From positions 875,949 to 939,948 of the forward strand of contig JAFKEU010000004.1 of assembly GCA_017308475.1 (NCBI GenBank): a stretch of 64,000 nt of DNA. The letters run 5' to 3'. The notes under the pieces were generated by a model. It saw nothing but the letters and a program-made list of their open reading frames with translations. It was not told the origin of the DNA and did not search any database. The position numbers were made by a program, and so were the translations under genes. The stretch comes from Alphaproteobacteria bacterium. GTDB taxonomy: Bacteria; Pseudomonadota; Alphaproteobacteria; Micropepsales; Micropepsaceae. Positions 46,376-54,652 of the stretch are shown piece by piece (the stretch's first letter is position 1; every line of letters begins with the position of its first letter).

Positions 46376-47452
46376 CTAATTGCGGGGAATCTTGCCCTGG
46401 AGGCGGAAAACATAGCCGATCACCTGCGCCACGGCCTTGAAGTGCTCGGGCGGCACCGGCTCGTCGATATCGATGGCCGCATAGAGTGCGCGGGCCAGCG
46501 GCGGGTTCTCCACCACCGGCACGTCATTTTCTTCGGCCACCGCGCGAATGCGCAGCGCCAGCGCATCCACGCCCTTGGCCACGCAGACCGGCGCGGCCAT
46601 GTTGCCGCTCTCATATTGCAAGGCCACGGCATAGTGGGTGGGATTCATGATCACCACCGTCGCCCCGGGAACCTTGGCCATCATGCGCTTGCGCGAACGC
46701 TCCTGGCGGATCTGGCGGATCTTGGCCTTGATGGCGGGATCGCCTTCGTTCTGGCGGTATTCTTCCTTGATCTCCTGTTTGGACATGCGGTTGCGCTTGA
46801 GGAACTGCATGCGCTGCCAGAAATAATCGAGCCCCGCGATCACCGCGAGTGCGGCCAGCGCCGTCATCAGCACCTTGAACAGCAGATGGGTCATGTCGCC
46901 CACCACGTCGCCCGCCGACTGGGTCAGGACATTTCCCATCGCATTGCGCTCGGGCCAGAGCTGCATCCAGATCGCGATGCCGACGATCGCCATCTTCATC
47001 AGGCCCTTGGCGAGGTTCATCCAGCCATCGGCGCCAAACAGCCGCTTGAAGCCGGACAGCGGCGACAGCTTGGTCAGGTCGGGCACCAATTTTTCGGCCG
47101 AGAAGACCGGCATTCCCTGGACCAAATGGCCGGCCAGCGCCGCCAGCATCATCACCCCGAAGAAGGGACCCAGCGCGACCGCCAGATGGGACAGCAGCAT
47201 GCGCGTCATCACCGCAAGGCCGGGGCCGTCGACACTGATCGCATCGGGCTGTTCCAGGAAAATCGTCAGCGTGCGGGCCAGGCCCACCGCGGTGTATTTG
47301 CCAAACACGGCGATGGCCAGCGTGCCGCCGGCCAGCAGCACAAAGGCATTGACCTCCTGCGACTTGACCATGTCGCCATGCTGACGCGCCTGTTCAAGCC
47401 GTTTGGCTGTCGGCTCTTCGGTCTGTTGCGACTTGTCCTGGTCATCGGCCAT
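46376..47452 (-). CDS. flhB: Flagellar export gate protein FlhB
   Basis: FlhB sets substrate specificity of export; FliK triggers the switch. The 358-residue protein has the N-terminal charged start (DKSQQTEEPTAKRLEQARQH), about four membrane helices in 30-210, and the cytoplasmic autocleavage site NPTH in VVIMNPTHYAVALQYE (about 262-277). The C-terminus is truncated relative to long FlhB tails. It follows fliR by 11 nt in transcript order fliR-flhB. Confidence 0.96.
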   Translation of the reverse strand: MADDQDKSQQTEEPTAKRLEQARQHGDMVKSQEVNAFVLLAGGTLAIAVFGKYTAVGLARTLTIFLEQPDAISVDGPGLAVMTRMLLSHLAVALGPFFGVMMLAALAGHLVQGMPVFSAEKLVPDLTKLSPLSGFKRLFGADGWMNLAKGLMKMAIVGIAIWMQLWPERNAMGNVLTQSAGDVVGDMTHLLFKVLMTALAALAVIAGLDYFWQRMQFLKRNRMSKQEIKEEYRQNEGDPAIKAKIRQIRQERSRKRMMAKVPGATVVIMNPTHYAVALQYESGNMAAPVCVAKGVDALALRIRAVAEENDVPVVENPPLARALYAAIDIDEPVPPEHFKAVAQVIGYVFRLQGKIPRN

Positions 47453-47463
47453 GGCGCGCTAGC

Positions 47464-48228
47464 TCACAGGAACTGGGCCATGGAGGTGGCGTAATAGTTC
47501 AGGAACACGCTCATCAAGGCGCCGATCAACGCCAGCATGATCAGAAAGCCGCACATGATGTTCAGCGGCACCGCGACGAAGAAGACCTGAAGCTGCGGCA
47601 TCAGCCGGGCCAGGATGCCGAGCCCGGCGTAGAGCGCGAAGCCGAACACCAGGAAGGGCGCGGCAAGCTGGAAACCCAGCGCGAAGGATGAAGACGTCAG
47701 CTGCACGACAAGCTGCAGCATGTCGGACGTGGGAAGGTGCCCGCCCGGCGGCAACAGGCGATAGCTGCCGGCGATGGCGCCGATGGCCAGGTGATGCAGG
47801 TTGGTCATGAAGATCATGGCCACGCCCAGGATGTTCATGAAATTGCCCAGCACGGCGCCCTGCGCGCCCTGGGTGGGATCGATGGTCTGGGCATAGGCCA
47901 GGCCCGTCTGGGTGGCGATCAGGTAGCCGGCAACCTGCAGCGAGCTCATGATGATGCGCGCCATCGCCCCCACCAGCACGCCGCAGGTGACTTCCTGGAC
48001 GATCAGGACCACAAGGCCCGTCATGGTCTGGGGCGCGACGCCGGGATAGGCGCTCTGGACGGTGGGCGTCAGCGCCACGGAAATCGCCAGCGCCAGCACC
48101 AGCCGCACCATGGCCGGCACGCCCGCCTCGCCTATGGCGGGCAGCAGCATCACCATCGCGCCCACCCGGCTGAATACAAGCAGGTAGGTCAGGATGATGC
48201 CGGACAGCGCGGGCAGATGGATGGTCAT
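47464..48228 (-). CDS. fliR: Flagellar export protein FliR
   Basis: FliR is a core membrane subunit of the export channel with FliP and FliQ. The 254 residues are mostly hydrophobic with about six helices, and contain the family segments SGIILTYLLVFSRVGAMVML, LPAIGEAGVPAMVRLVLALA and FQLAAPFLVFGFALYAGLGI. The length and pattern are standard. The upstream gap to fliQ (80 nt) holds an inverted repeat. Confidence 0.95.
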   Translation of the reverse strand: MTIHLPALSGIILTYLLVFSRVGAMVMLLPAIGEAGVPAMVRLVLALAISVALTPTVQSAYPGVAPQTMTGLVVLIVQEVTCGVLVGAMARIIMSSLQVAGYLIATQTGLAYAQTIDPTQGAQGAVLGNFMNILGVAMIFMTNLHHLAIGAIAGSYRLLPPGGHLPTSDMLQLVVQLTSSSFALGFQLAAPFLVFGFALYAGLGILARLMPQLQVFFVAVPLNIMCGFLIMLALIGALMSVFLNYYATSMAQFL

Positions 48229-48240
48229 CAGTTCGATGGC

Positions 48241-48279
48241 AAGCCGGCGCTAACGCTCTCGCTGCTTGAGCGCCGGCTT
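48241..48279. repeat. Inverted repeat between fliQ and fliR
   Basis: AAGCCGGCGCT and AGCGCCGGCTT pair perfectly over 11 bp around a 17-nt loop, in the short gap between fliQ and fliR. There is no clear U-run. It may tune relative expression, or be a REP-type element. Confidence 0.5.
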
Positions 48280-48308
48280 GCGGAAGAATGGTGATGTCGC
48301 ATTGCCAT

Positions 48309-48572
48309 CTAATAAGCCGCGATGCGCTGGGCAATGTCCGTCATCATGCCGCTCATCGCCTGGCCGGCGAAGGGCAGTGCGATCAGCAGGACGACAAAGG
48401 TCGCCACGATCTTGGGAACGAAGACCAGCGTCTGTTCCTGTATCTGGGTGAGCGCCTGGAGCAGGCCGATGCCCAGGCCCACCACAAGCGCGGTGATCAT
48501 TGCGGGGGCGATGATTTCCAGCAGCACCAGAATGGCGGAGCGGGCGAAGTCGATGGCGGAAGCGGGGTCCAT
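48309..48572 (-). CDS. fliQ: Flagellar export protein FliQ
   Basis: FliQ is the small export-channel subunit. The 87 residues form two membrane helices (AILVLLEIIAPAMITALVVG and ATFVVLLIALPFAGQAMSGM) joined by the conserved GLLQALTQIQEQTLVFVPKI loop, which is the family signature. Confidence 0.95.
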   Translation of the reverse strand: MDPASAIDFARSAILVLLEIIAPAMITALVVGLGIGLLQALTQIQEQTLVFVPKIVATFVVLLIALPFAGQAMSGMMTDIAQRIAAY

Positions 48573-48592
48573 GTTTATGTGTCCTGATGTGG

Positions 48593-48916
48593 TCAGATCG
48601 GCATGTTCATGATGGACTGGTAGGCCTGTACGACCTTGTCGCGCACCGCCACCACGGTATCGAGAGTCAGTTCGGCGGCATTCACCTGGCTGACCACATC
48701 GACCAGGTTGGCCTTGCCCTGCACCTGGGCGGTGGCGGCCTGTTCGCCCTGACGGATGGTGCTGATCGAATCCTTCACCGCACCGGACAGGAAATCCGAG
48801 AAGCTGCCGCCCGGCGAGACATTGGCCGGGGTGACGGCCTGGGCGCCGGCCTGTCCAATCGTGTTCATCTGCTCAGCGGCGCGATAGGCGGCTGCGGCTG
48901 CTGCGGGAATGGCCAT
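48593..48916 (-). CDS. fliE: Flagellar hook-basal body protein FliE
   Basis: FliE connects the MS ring to the rod. The 107-residue protein has a variable Ala-rich N-terminus and the conserved C-terminal part FSDFLSGAVKDSISTIRQGE, VDVVSQVNAAELTLDTVVAV and RDKVVQAYQSIMNMPI. A 20-nt gap separates it from fliQ downstream, and a double-hairpin repeat separates it from flgC upstream. Confidence 0.95.
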   Translation of the reverse strand: MAIPAAAAAAYRAAEQMNTIGQAGAQAVTPANVSPGGSFSDFLSGAVKDSISTIRQGEQAATAQVQGKANLVDVVSQVNAAELTLDTVVAVRDKVVQAYQSIMNMPI

Positions 48917-48952
48917 GTCTTATATTCCTTTCTCTAAGCGGGCACAGGCCCG

Positions 48953-49065
48953 CCTCCCTCGCGCGTGCGCAGCACGCCGGCGGGGGAGGTGCCTGCAGCA
49001 GCGCGAAACCGTGCGGCGGCGAAGACCGGCACGCGGCGAGCAATGCTGCGGAGGGCGGAGGGGGT
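48953..49065. repeat. Dispersed double-hairpin repeat, copy 5
   Basis: Hairpin CCTCC...CGGCGGGGGAGG, then TGCCTGCAGCAGCGCGAA, an inner GC-rich palindrome, and GCGGAGGGCGGAGGGGGT ending at the first base of the flgC stop codon. It shows the same order of parts as copies 4, 6 and 7, and lies inside the flgB-flgC-fliE transcript. Confidence 0.6.
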
Positions 49066-49472
49066 CATTTCAGAAGATCCACCGTCTTCACCAGCATCTG
49101 CTTGGTGGCGTCCATCACGGTCAGGTCGGCTTCGTAGGAGCGCTGCGCCTCGCGCATGTCCATGATTTCCACCAGGCTGTCGACATTGGGCAGCTTCACA
49201 TAGCCCTTGGCGTCGGCATTGGGATTGCCGGGATCATACTGGGAGCGAAACTCGCTCCGGTCCGCGATCGGCTTGCCTGATTCCACCATCGTGGCGCCCA
49301 GTTCGCGATCGAACTCCGGCTTCATGGTGGCGATCTTGCGCCGATAGGGCTCGCCGCCGGGGACGGGCGATGTGGAACTGGCGTTGGCGATATTCTCGGC
49401 GATGACCTTCATGCGCTGGGTCTGGGCCCGAAGACCCGATGCAGCGACCGCCATTGACTTGGAGAAATCCAT
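49065..49472 (-). CDS. flgC: Flagellar basal-body rod protein FlgC
   Basis: FlgC is a proximal rod subunit. The 135-residue protein starts MDFSKSMAVAASGLRAQTQR with the rod motif IAENIANASSTSPVPGGEPY, has the central YDPGNPNADAKGYVKLPNVD, and ends with the helix VEIMDMREAQRSYEADLTVM. All family landmarks are present. It follows flgB by 30 nt. Confidence 0.96.
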   Translation of the reverse strand: MDFSKSMAVAASGLRAQTQRMKVIAENIANASSTSPVPGGEPYRRKIATMKPEFDRELGATMVESGKPIADRSEFRSQYDPGNPNADAKGYVKLPNVDSLVEIMDMREAQRSYEADLTVMDATKQMLVKTVDLLK

Positions 49473-49502
49473 TCTTCGTCTCCTTTTCAGATAACGCCGG
49501 CT

Positions 49503-49898
49503 TCAGTGACCGATTGCGGTGCGCATCAGCATCATCGCCTTCGAATAGAGGTTGGCGGCGGCCTGGAACTGGGCCTGGGTGTCGGCCACCTTGATCATCT
49601 CTTCTTCCAGCGACACGGCCGTGCCGTTATGGGTGTATTCCTGGCTGGGGCTCTGTTCCTCTTCGACCGAGGTGCGCGAGGTCGAGATGGCGATATGGCG
49701 CGCATTGGTGGTGGCCAGCCGCCCCGCCACCTGGCTGGAACGCATCATCGCGTCGAAATCCTGGGGCTTGAGGTCGCGGGCGATGTAGCCCGGCGTGTCG
49801 GCATTGGCGACGTTCTGGGAGAGCACGTCCTGGCGCCTGTTCAGCCAGCTCATGCGCTCGCGCAGCATCGACATCAGCGGGATGTCCGGCAGGTTCAT
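49503..49898 (-). CDS. flgB: Flagellar basal-body rod protein FlgB
   Basis: FlgB is the most proximal rod subunit. The 131 residues include LNRRQDVLSQNVANADTPGY with IARDLKPQDF and the C-terminal helix EEEMIKVADTQAQFQAAANL, the FlgB pattern. It is first in the flgB-flgC-fliE-fliQ-fliR-flhB run. Its upstream region carries two perfect CtrA boxes shared with fliO. Confidence 0.95.
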   Translation of the reverse strand: MNLPDIPLMSMLRERMSWLNRRQDVLSQNVANADTPGYIARDLKPQDFDAMMRSSQVAGRLATTNARHIAISTSRTSVEEEQSPSQEYTHNGTAVSLEEEMIKVADTQAQFQAAANLYSKAMMLMRTAIGH

Positions 49899-49955
49899 CG
49901 CGGGAGTAACCCTTTGTTAGCCTTCAAAGTCGGCACAACACTGCGCCCGTCATGC

Positions 49956-49971
49956 TTAAGCACGGCTTAAC
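49956..49971. promoter_or_regulatory. CtrA box 1 between flgB and fliO
   Basis: TTAAGCACGGCTTAAC is an exact TTAA-N7-TTAAC. It lies 58 nt from the flgB start and can serve either divergent gene. Confidence 0.7.
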
Positions 49972-50006
49972 GCCGGCGGTTTTTGCCGGGCAGTTTCTTC
50001 CCCTGC

Positions 50007-50021
50007 TTAACTGCCGATTAA
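50007..50021. promoter_or_regulatory. CtrA box 2 between flgB and fliO
   Basis: TTAACTGCCGATTAA is an exact TTAA-N7-TTAA, 87 nt before the fliO start. A single further TTAAC half-site lies at 50034-50038. Confidence 0.65.
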
Positions 50022-50107
50022 GCTTGACGGCCCTTAACTCTGCGCGCGCTCCAGGCCCGTGCCGGACGAATCAGGAATCCGGCGAAGGCCGGACAAAGAA
50101 GGTGGTC

Positions 50108-50410
50108 ATGGAATTCATTGATCTGCTGCGCTACTTCGGCGCGCTGCTGCTGGTGCTGGCCATGGTGGGCGGCGCCGGGCTGGTGGCGCGGCGTTTCGGA
50201 GTGCCAGGCATCACCCGCGCCGCCGCCGACAAGCGGCTGGCCGTCGTCGAGACGCTGATGATCGGCCCCCGCCAGCGCCTGTTCATCCTGCGCCGCGACG
50301 ATGTGGAGCACCTGGTGCTGACCGGCCCCGAGGGCGCCACCGTCGTCGAGAGCGGCATTGCCGCCAGGACACCCGCCGGCGCGGCGGGTCGTTCGGGAGC
50401 GGCATCGTGA
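50108..50410 (+). CDS. fliO: Flagellar biosynthesis protein FliO
   Basis: FliO assists assembly of FliP in the membrane. The 100-residue product has one membrane helix (FGALLLVLAMVGGAGLVARR) and the cytoplasmic FliO motif LAVVETLMIGPRQRLFILRR, DDVEHLVLTGPEGATVV. It starts at the ATG at 50108; the open frame upstream to 49952 runs through the CtrA boxes. The stop overlaps the fliP GTG start. Confidence 0.88.
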   Translation: MEFIDLLRYFGALLLVLAMVGGAGLVARRFGVPGITRAAADKRLAVVETLMIGPRQRLFILRRDDVEHLVLTGPEGATVVESGIAARTPAGAAGRSGAAS

Positions 50411-51225
50411 AGCTTCTGAAGAATATCCTGCCGCTTCTGCTGGTGCTGTGCTTCACCCTGCCCCATGCCGCCATGGCGGCGCCCCTGCCGCTGGCGGCGA
50501 CGGCCGGCCAGTCCACCGCCGCTGCCGCGCCGGGCGGTGCCAATGGCGGACTTTCCATCGATTTCAACGGCAGCGGGCTCTTCACCGACCGCATGCTGCA
50601 GATCGTCGCCCTGATCACGGTGCTGTCGATCGCCCCGTCCATCATCATCATGATGACCAGCTTCGTGCGCATCGTGGTGGTGCTGTCGCTGCTGCGAACC
50701 GCGCTGGGGCTTCAGCAGTCGCCGCCAAACAGCGTGATCGTCTCGCTGGCCATGTTCCTGACCCTGTTCGTGATGAGCCCGACCCTGTCGGACGCCTATC
50801 ACCAGGGCATCCAGCCGATGATGAACAACCAGGTCACCACTGAGCAGGGCTTTACCGCCGCACTGGTGCCGATGAAGAAATTCATGCTGAACCATGTGCG
50901 CGACGCGGACCTGAAACTGTTCGCCGACATGGCCCACCAGAAGCCGGTCAAGGATGCCGCCCAGATTGCCGTCACCACCCTGGCGCCGGCCTTCATGCTG
51001 AGCGAGCTCAAGCGCGCCTTCGAGATCGGCTTTCTGATCTTCGTGCCCTTCCTGATCATCGACATGGCGGTAGCTTCGATCCTGATGAGCATGGGCATGA
51101 TGATGCTGCCGCCGGTGATCATCTCCCTGCCCTTCAAGCTGATCTTCTTCGTGCTGGTCGACGGCTGGCGGCTGATCGCGGGCTCGCTGGTGCAGAGTTA
51201 TCTGCACTCGCCGCCTCCGACCTGA
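50407..51225 (+). CDS. fliP: Flagellar export protein FliP
   Basis: FliP forms the core of the export channel. The 272-residue protein starts at GTG (50407) overlapping fliO. It has a cleavable signal peptide (LLLVLCFTLPHAAMAAP), then four helices with the signatures SIAPSIIIMMTSFVRIVVVL, LRTALGLQQSPPNSVIVSLA, LFVMSPTLSDAY and VPFLIIDMAVASILMSMGMM. Length and motifs are standard. Confidence 0.96.
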   Translation: MKLLKNILPLLLVLCFTLPHAAMAAPLPLAATAGQSTAAAAPGGANGGLSIDFNGSGLFTDRMLQIVALITVLSIAPSIIIMMTSFVRIVVVLSLLRTALGLQQSPPNSVIVSLAMFLTLFVMSPTLSDAYHQGIQPMMNNQVTTEQGFTAALVPMKKFMLNHVRDADLKLFADMAHQKPVKDAAQIAVTTLAPAFMLSELKRAFEIGFLIFVPFLIIDMAVASILMSMGMMMLPPVIISLPFKLIFFVLVDGWRLIAGSLVQSYLHSPPPT

Positions 51226-51305
51226 CCCCCGCCACTTGACGGGTCTGCCGCGCCGCTGAACACTTCCCCGAAATCCGCGACAGACGGATGAAAGGGAAAG
51301 CCGCC

Positions 51306-52928
51306 ATGCGCAGCACGCACCTGAAGGCGTTCGCATCCATTCTCGCCCTGCTGCCGGTCCTGGGCCTGTCCTCGGGCCCGGCGCCTGCCGCGCCATCGGG
51401 CGATGCACAAAGCTGCGCCGCGCTGGTGGGCAAGCGCCTGTCGCCCGATACGGTGGTCGAAAGTGCCGACTTCAAGCCCGACGGGGACACGGTCGGCAGC
51501 ACAAAGGTCGAGGGGGCGTTCTGCCGCGTGGCGGGAGTGGCCAGACCCACTGCCGATTCTCGCATCGGTTTCGAGGTCTGGCTGCCGCCGGTCTCCGCCT
51601 GGAACGGCCGCTTTGAGGGCGAAGGCTCAGGCGGCAGCGCCGGGGCATTGTCGCCAGCACCGATGGCGGCGGCGCTGGAACGCGGCCTTGCCACCATGTC
51701 CACCGACAATGGCCATCTGGACGGGACCGATGGCGGCCATGGACTTTCCTGGGCCTCTGGCCATCCCGAAAAAATGATCGACTGGGCCTGGCGCGGCCTG
51801 CACCTGTCGACGGTTGCGGCCAAACAGGTCGTGCGCGCCTATTACGGCAGGCCCGCGCGCCACAATTACTTCCTGTCCTGCTCGGCGGGCGGCCATCACG
51901 CCATCATGGAGGCGACGCGATTTCCCGCGGACTATGACGGCATCGTCGGCGGCGCCGCGCCCTGGAAATGGACGTCGCTGATGTTCGGCCACACCTGGAA
52001 TTCCATGCCGGCGCTGAAAGACGTCAGCGCGGTGACGGCGGACAGCGTGGCCGTCCTGAATCGGCGGATGGTGGGGGCCTGCGACAAGCTGGACGGGGTC
52101 GAAGACGGCATCATCGCCGATCCACGTCGCTGCACCGTCGATCCCGCGCAGTTCCAGTGCAGGGAGGGCCAGACTGCCGGCTGCCTGACGCCGGTGCAAG
52201 TGGCGGCGGCGCGCCACATCTATGCCGGTGCCACCAGGTCGGACGGCACCCGCCTGATGCCCGGCCAGGTGCGCGGCACCGAACTGGGCTGGATCGGCCA
52301 GATGACCGGCCCCACCCCCGGCGGCTCAAGCTGGGAGTTCTGGAAGCTGGCCGCCTTCCAGGACCCGGACTTCGTCTACACCAGTTTCGATTTCGACAAA
52401 GACAGCGCGCGCGCCCTGAATGCCAGGGTGTCGAACTCGACCCTGGCCGAGGTCTATGACCAAAAGCCCGACTTCGACGCCTTTGCCAGGCGCGGCGGCA
52501 AGTTCCTGCTGTTCCAGGGCTGGGCCGATCCCGTCATTACCCCGCTGATGGATGTCGACTTCGTCAACCGGCTGATCGCGCGCCATGGCCAGAGTGGCGC
52601 CGACCGCTTCCTGCGCTTCTTCCTTTTGCCCGGCATGGGGCATTGCTCGGGCGGGGTGGGCTTTTCCCATATCGGCGGGGCGACCGGCGCCCCCGCGAAG
52701 GACGACGCCGATCACGACATGGTGCGGGCGATGGTGGAATGGGTGGAAAAGGGGCGCGCGCCCACCCGCCTGATCGCCGCGCAGATGGACAAGGACAGGA
52801 ACGTCACCGCCACCCGGCCGGTCTGCGCCTATCCGCGGGAGGCGCAATACACCGGCCAGGGCGACACCGGGGACGCGGCGAACTACACCTGCCGCGATCC
52901 CGGGCTGATGCCGCCGCAGCCGATGTGA
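51306..52928 (+). CDS. Tannase/feruloyl esterase family protein, exported
   Basis: The ~540-residue protein has a signal peptide (FASILALLPVLGLSSGPAPA) and the tannase/feruloyl esterase fold. The nucleophile motif is CSAGGHHAIMEATRFPADYD followed by GIVGGAAPW; the acid lies in GWADPVITP and the base His in PGMGHCSGG, giving a Ser-Asp-His triad. Cysteine pairs (CRVAG, CDKL, CTVD, CREG, CLTP) fit the family's disulfides and calcium loop. It probably releases phenolic acids from plant polymers or tannins. It lies just after fliP and is unrelated to motility. A start at 51288 is also open. Confidence 0.88.
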   Translation: MRSTHLKAFASILALLPVLGLSSGPAPAAPSGDAQSCAALVGKRLSPDTVVESADFKPDGDTVGSTKVEGAFCRVAGVARPTADSRIGFEVWLPPVSAWNGRFEGEGSGGSAGALSPAPMAAALERGLATMSTDNGHLDGTDGGHGLSWASGHPEKMIDWAWRGLHLSTVAAKQVVRAYYGRPARHNYFLSCSAGGHHAIMEATRFPADYDGIVGGAAPWKWTSLMFGHTWNSMPALKDVSAVTADSVAVLNRRMVGACDKLDGVEDGIIADPRRCTVDPAQFQCREGQTAGCLTPVQVAAARHIYAGATRSDGTRLMPGQVRGTELGWIGQMTGPTPGGSSWEFWKLAAFQDPDFVYTSFDFDKDSARALNARVSNSTLAEVYDQKPDFDAFARRGGKFLLFQGWADPVITPLMDVDFVNRLIARHGQSGADRFLRFFLLPGMGHCSGGVGFSHIGGATGAPAKDDADHDMVRAMVEWVEKGRAPTRLIAAQMDKDRNVTATRPVCAYPREAQYTGQGDTGDAANYTCRDPGLMPPQPM

Positions 52929-53019
52929 CGGTTTTGGGGCCGTCTTTCTGTTGCAATTCTCATCGACCGCCCGCAGCTGGGCATTTTTCTTTCGCCCGCC
53001 GGAGCACTATATTTGTGTC

Positions 53020-54006
53020 ATGGCGCACGACCACACGCTGCATTCACATGACCATGATCATGGCCACGATCATGACCCGCCGCACAGCCACGGCATCTGG
53101 ACCCGCGACCATGTCTTCCTGGGGGCCGGGCATTCCAGGGCGGAATCGCGGGCGCGGGCGGCGGCCATCGTAACCGCCGTGTTCATGGTGGTGGAGATCG
53201 GCTTCGGCCTCTATTACCGCTCGATGGCGCTTCTGGCCGACGGCGTCCACATGGCGACCCATGTGGGGGCGCTGGGGCTGGCGGCGGGCGCCTATTGGCT
53301 GGCCCGGCGCAATATCGGCAATGCCCGCTTCAGCTTCGGTTCAGGCAAGTTCGGCGACCTGGCCGCCTTTGCCAGCGCCATCGTGCTGGGCATCACCGCC
53401 CTTCTGGTGGCGGTGGAATCGGCACAGCGGCTGATCACGCCGACCGATGTCCGCTACGGCGATGCCCTTCTGATCGCGGTGATCGGCCTGGCGGTGAACC
53501 TGATTTCGGCCCTGATCCTGAAGGATTCCCACGATCACGGGCATGGCCACGAACACGGCCATTCCCATGGCCACGACAACAACATGCGCGCCGCCTATGT
53601 GCATGTGCTGGCAGATGCGGCCACCAGCGTTCTGGCCATCGTGGCGCTGGCCGGCGCCTATTACGGCGGCTGGGGCTTTCTGGACCCGATAGCGGCGCTG
53701 GTAGGCGCGGCGGTGATCGCCTCCTGGTCCTATGGGCTGATCAAGGACAGCGCCATGGTGCTGCTGGATGCCGACGCCGATCCCGAACTGTCGAACGAAA
53801 TCCGCAGCCTTTTGACCGGCGAAATGGGCGCGCGGGTCGCGGACCTGCATCTGTGGCGGCTGGGGCCGGGCCATCAGGGGCTGATCGTGTCGCTGGTTTC
53901 GCCCGATCCGGTGAGCGCCGAGACGGTCAAGCAGGCCCTGCGCGCCCGGCACCCCGACCTTTCCCATGTGACGGTTGAAGTGGCGGTTTGTACGGACTGC
54001 ACCTAG
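53020..54006 (+). CDS. dmeF: Cation diffusion facilitator, DmeF type
   Basis: A 328-residue metal exporter (cobalt/nickel/zinc class). The N-terminus is His-rich (MAHDHTLHSHDHDHGHDHD), there are six membrane helices, the first metal site is in ALLADGVHMATHVGALGLAA (HD-type motif with D, H) and the second in HVLADAATSVLAIVALAGAY. A second His-rich loop (DSHDHGHGHEHGHSHGHD) sits between helices 4 and 5. The cytosolic C-terminal domain (LHLWRLGPGHQGLIVSLVSP) ends in CTDC. The long His loop and the order resemble DmeF; the metal is inferred. Start at the ATG at 53020. Confidence 0.85.
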   Translation: MAHDHTLHSHDHDHGHDHDPPHSHGIWTRDHVFLGAGHSRAESRARAAAIVTAVFMVVEIGFGLYYRSMALLADGVHMATHVGALGLAAGAYWLARRNIGNARFSFGSGKFGDLAAFASAIVLGITALLVAVESAQRLITPTDVRYGDALLIAVIGLAVNLISALILKDSHDHGHGHEHGHSHGHDNNMRAAYVHVLADAATSVLAIVALAGAYYGGWGFLDPIAALVGAAVIASWSYGLIKDSAMVLLDADADPELSNEIRSLLTGEMGARVADLHLWRLGPGHQGLIVSLVSPDPVSAETVKQALRARHPDLSHVTVEVAVCTDCT

Positions 54007-54023
54007 CCCCCACATAGCGTCTG

Positions 54024-54239
54024 ATGTTCTGGAAAAAGAAGCGCAGCCAGGTGGAGCAGGCGGTGGACGAGGTCGCCCAGACCGCCACCGAACTTGCCGA
54101 AAAGTCGCTGGTGATCGGCTGGGGCGGCGTGGCGCTTCTGGTAGGCGCTGCAGCGGTTGGCGCGGCGGCGACCTATGTGGTTGCCAAACGGCGCCAAGAC
54201 AAAAAAGCCGCCCAAAAGAGCGGCTTTTCCAAAACCTGA
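54024..54239 (+). CDS. Small single-pass membrane protein, unknown
   Basis: A 71-residue product with a basic start (MFWKKKRSQVEQAVDEVAQT), an amphipathic helix, one membrane helix (LVIGWGGVALLVGAAAVGAA) and a Lys-rich tail. The pattern is coherent (positive-inside rule) and it follows dmeF by 17 nt. I know no family. Its last 30 bases coincide with a bidirectional terminator hairpin, so the 3' end is dual-use. Confidence 0.5.
   Translation: MFWKKKRSQVEQAVDEVAQTATELAEKSLVIGWGGVALLVGAAAVGAAATYVVAKRRQDKKAAQKSGFSKT
54201..54228 (-). terminator. Terminator of rpsU, overlapping the small ORF
   Basis: AAAAGCCGC ... GCGGCTTTT is a stem with A/T tracts on both sides, about 26 nt after the rpsU stop. 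On the minus strand it ends in TTTTTT. The same structure can end the plus-strand dmeF transcript. Confidence 0.75.
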
Positions 54240-54253
54240 ACTCCGGATTCCGA

Positions 54254-54466
54254 TTACCTCGGAAGAAGCCCTTCGCGCTGCATGCGCTTGCGCTGCAGCT
54301 TGCGATAGCGGCGCACCGCCTCGGCCCGCTCCCGGGCGCGCTTCTCGGAGGGCTTCTCATAGGCGCCGCGCAGCTTCATCTCCCGGAAGATGCCTTCGCG
54401 CTGCATCTTCTTCTTCAGCGCCTTCAGCGCCTGGTCGATATTGTTGTCGCGGACGATGATCTGCAA
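54254..54466 (-). CDS. rpsU: 30S ribosomal protein S21
   Basis: A 70-residue protein starting at TTG ([20 protein letters not shown] in the six-frame reading; the first residue is fMet in the cell). The S21 pattern [40 protein letters not shown] is complete. The frame continues upstream to 54544, but the extra residues are not S21-like. It is divergent from def. Confidence 0.95.
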   Translation of the reverse strand: MQIIVRDNNIDQALKALKKKMQREGIFREMKLRGAYEKPSEKRARERAEAVRRYRKLQRKRMQREGLLPR

Positions 54467-54652
54467 AGTTCTGGCTCCGGTCGAAATGAGAGGCGGGGGT
54501 GATAGCAGAGGGAAAATCCCCTGTCTACCCGCGGATTTTAACACTCCCGCAGGCGGATACCTCCCCGCGGGAGCCTTCGGCCGCGGGGAGAAAGCCGGAG
54601 TTTGCAGCGACGGGCCTTGGCCTTACCCCTTTCCAGACCCTATCTTCGGCGC

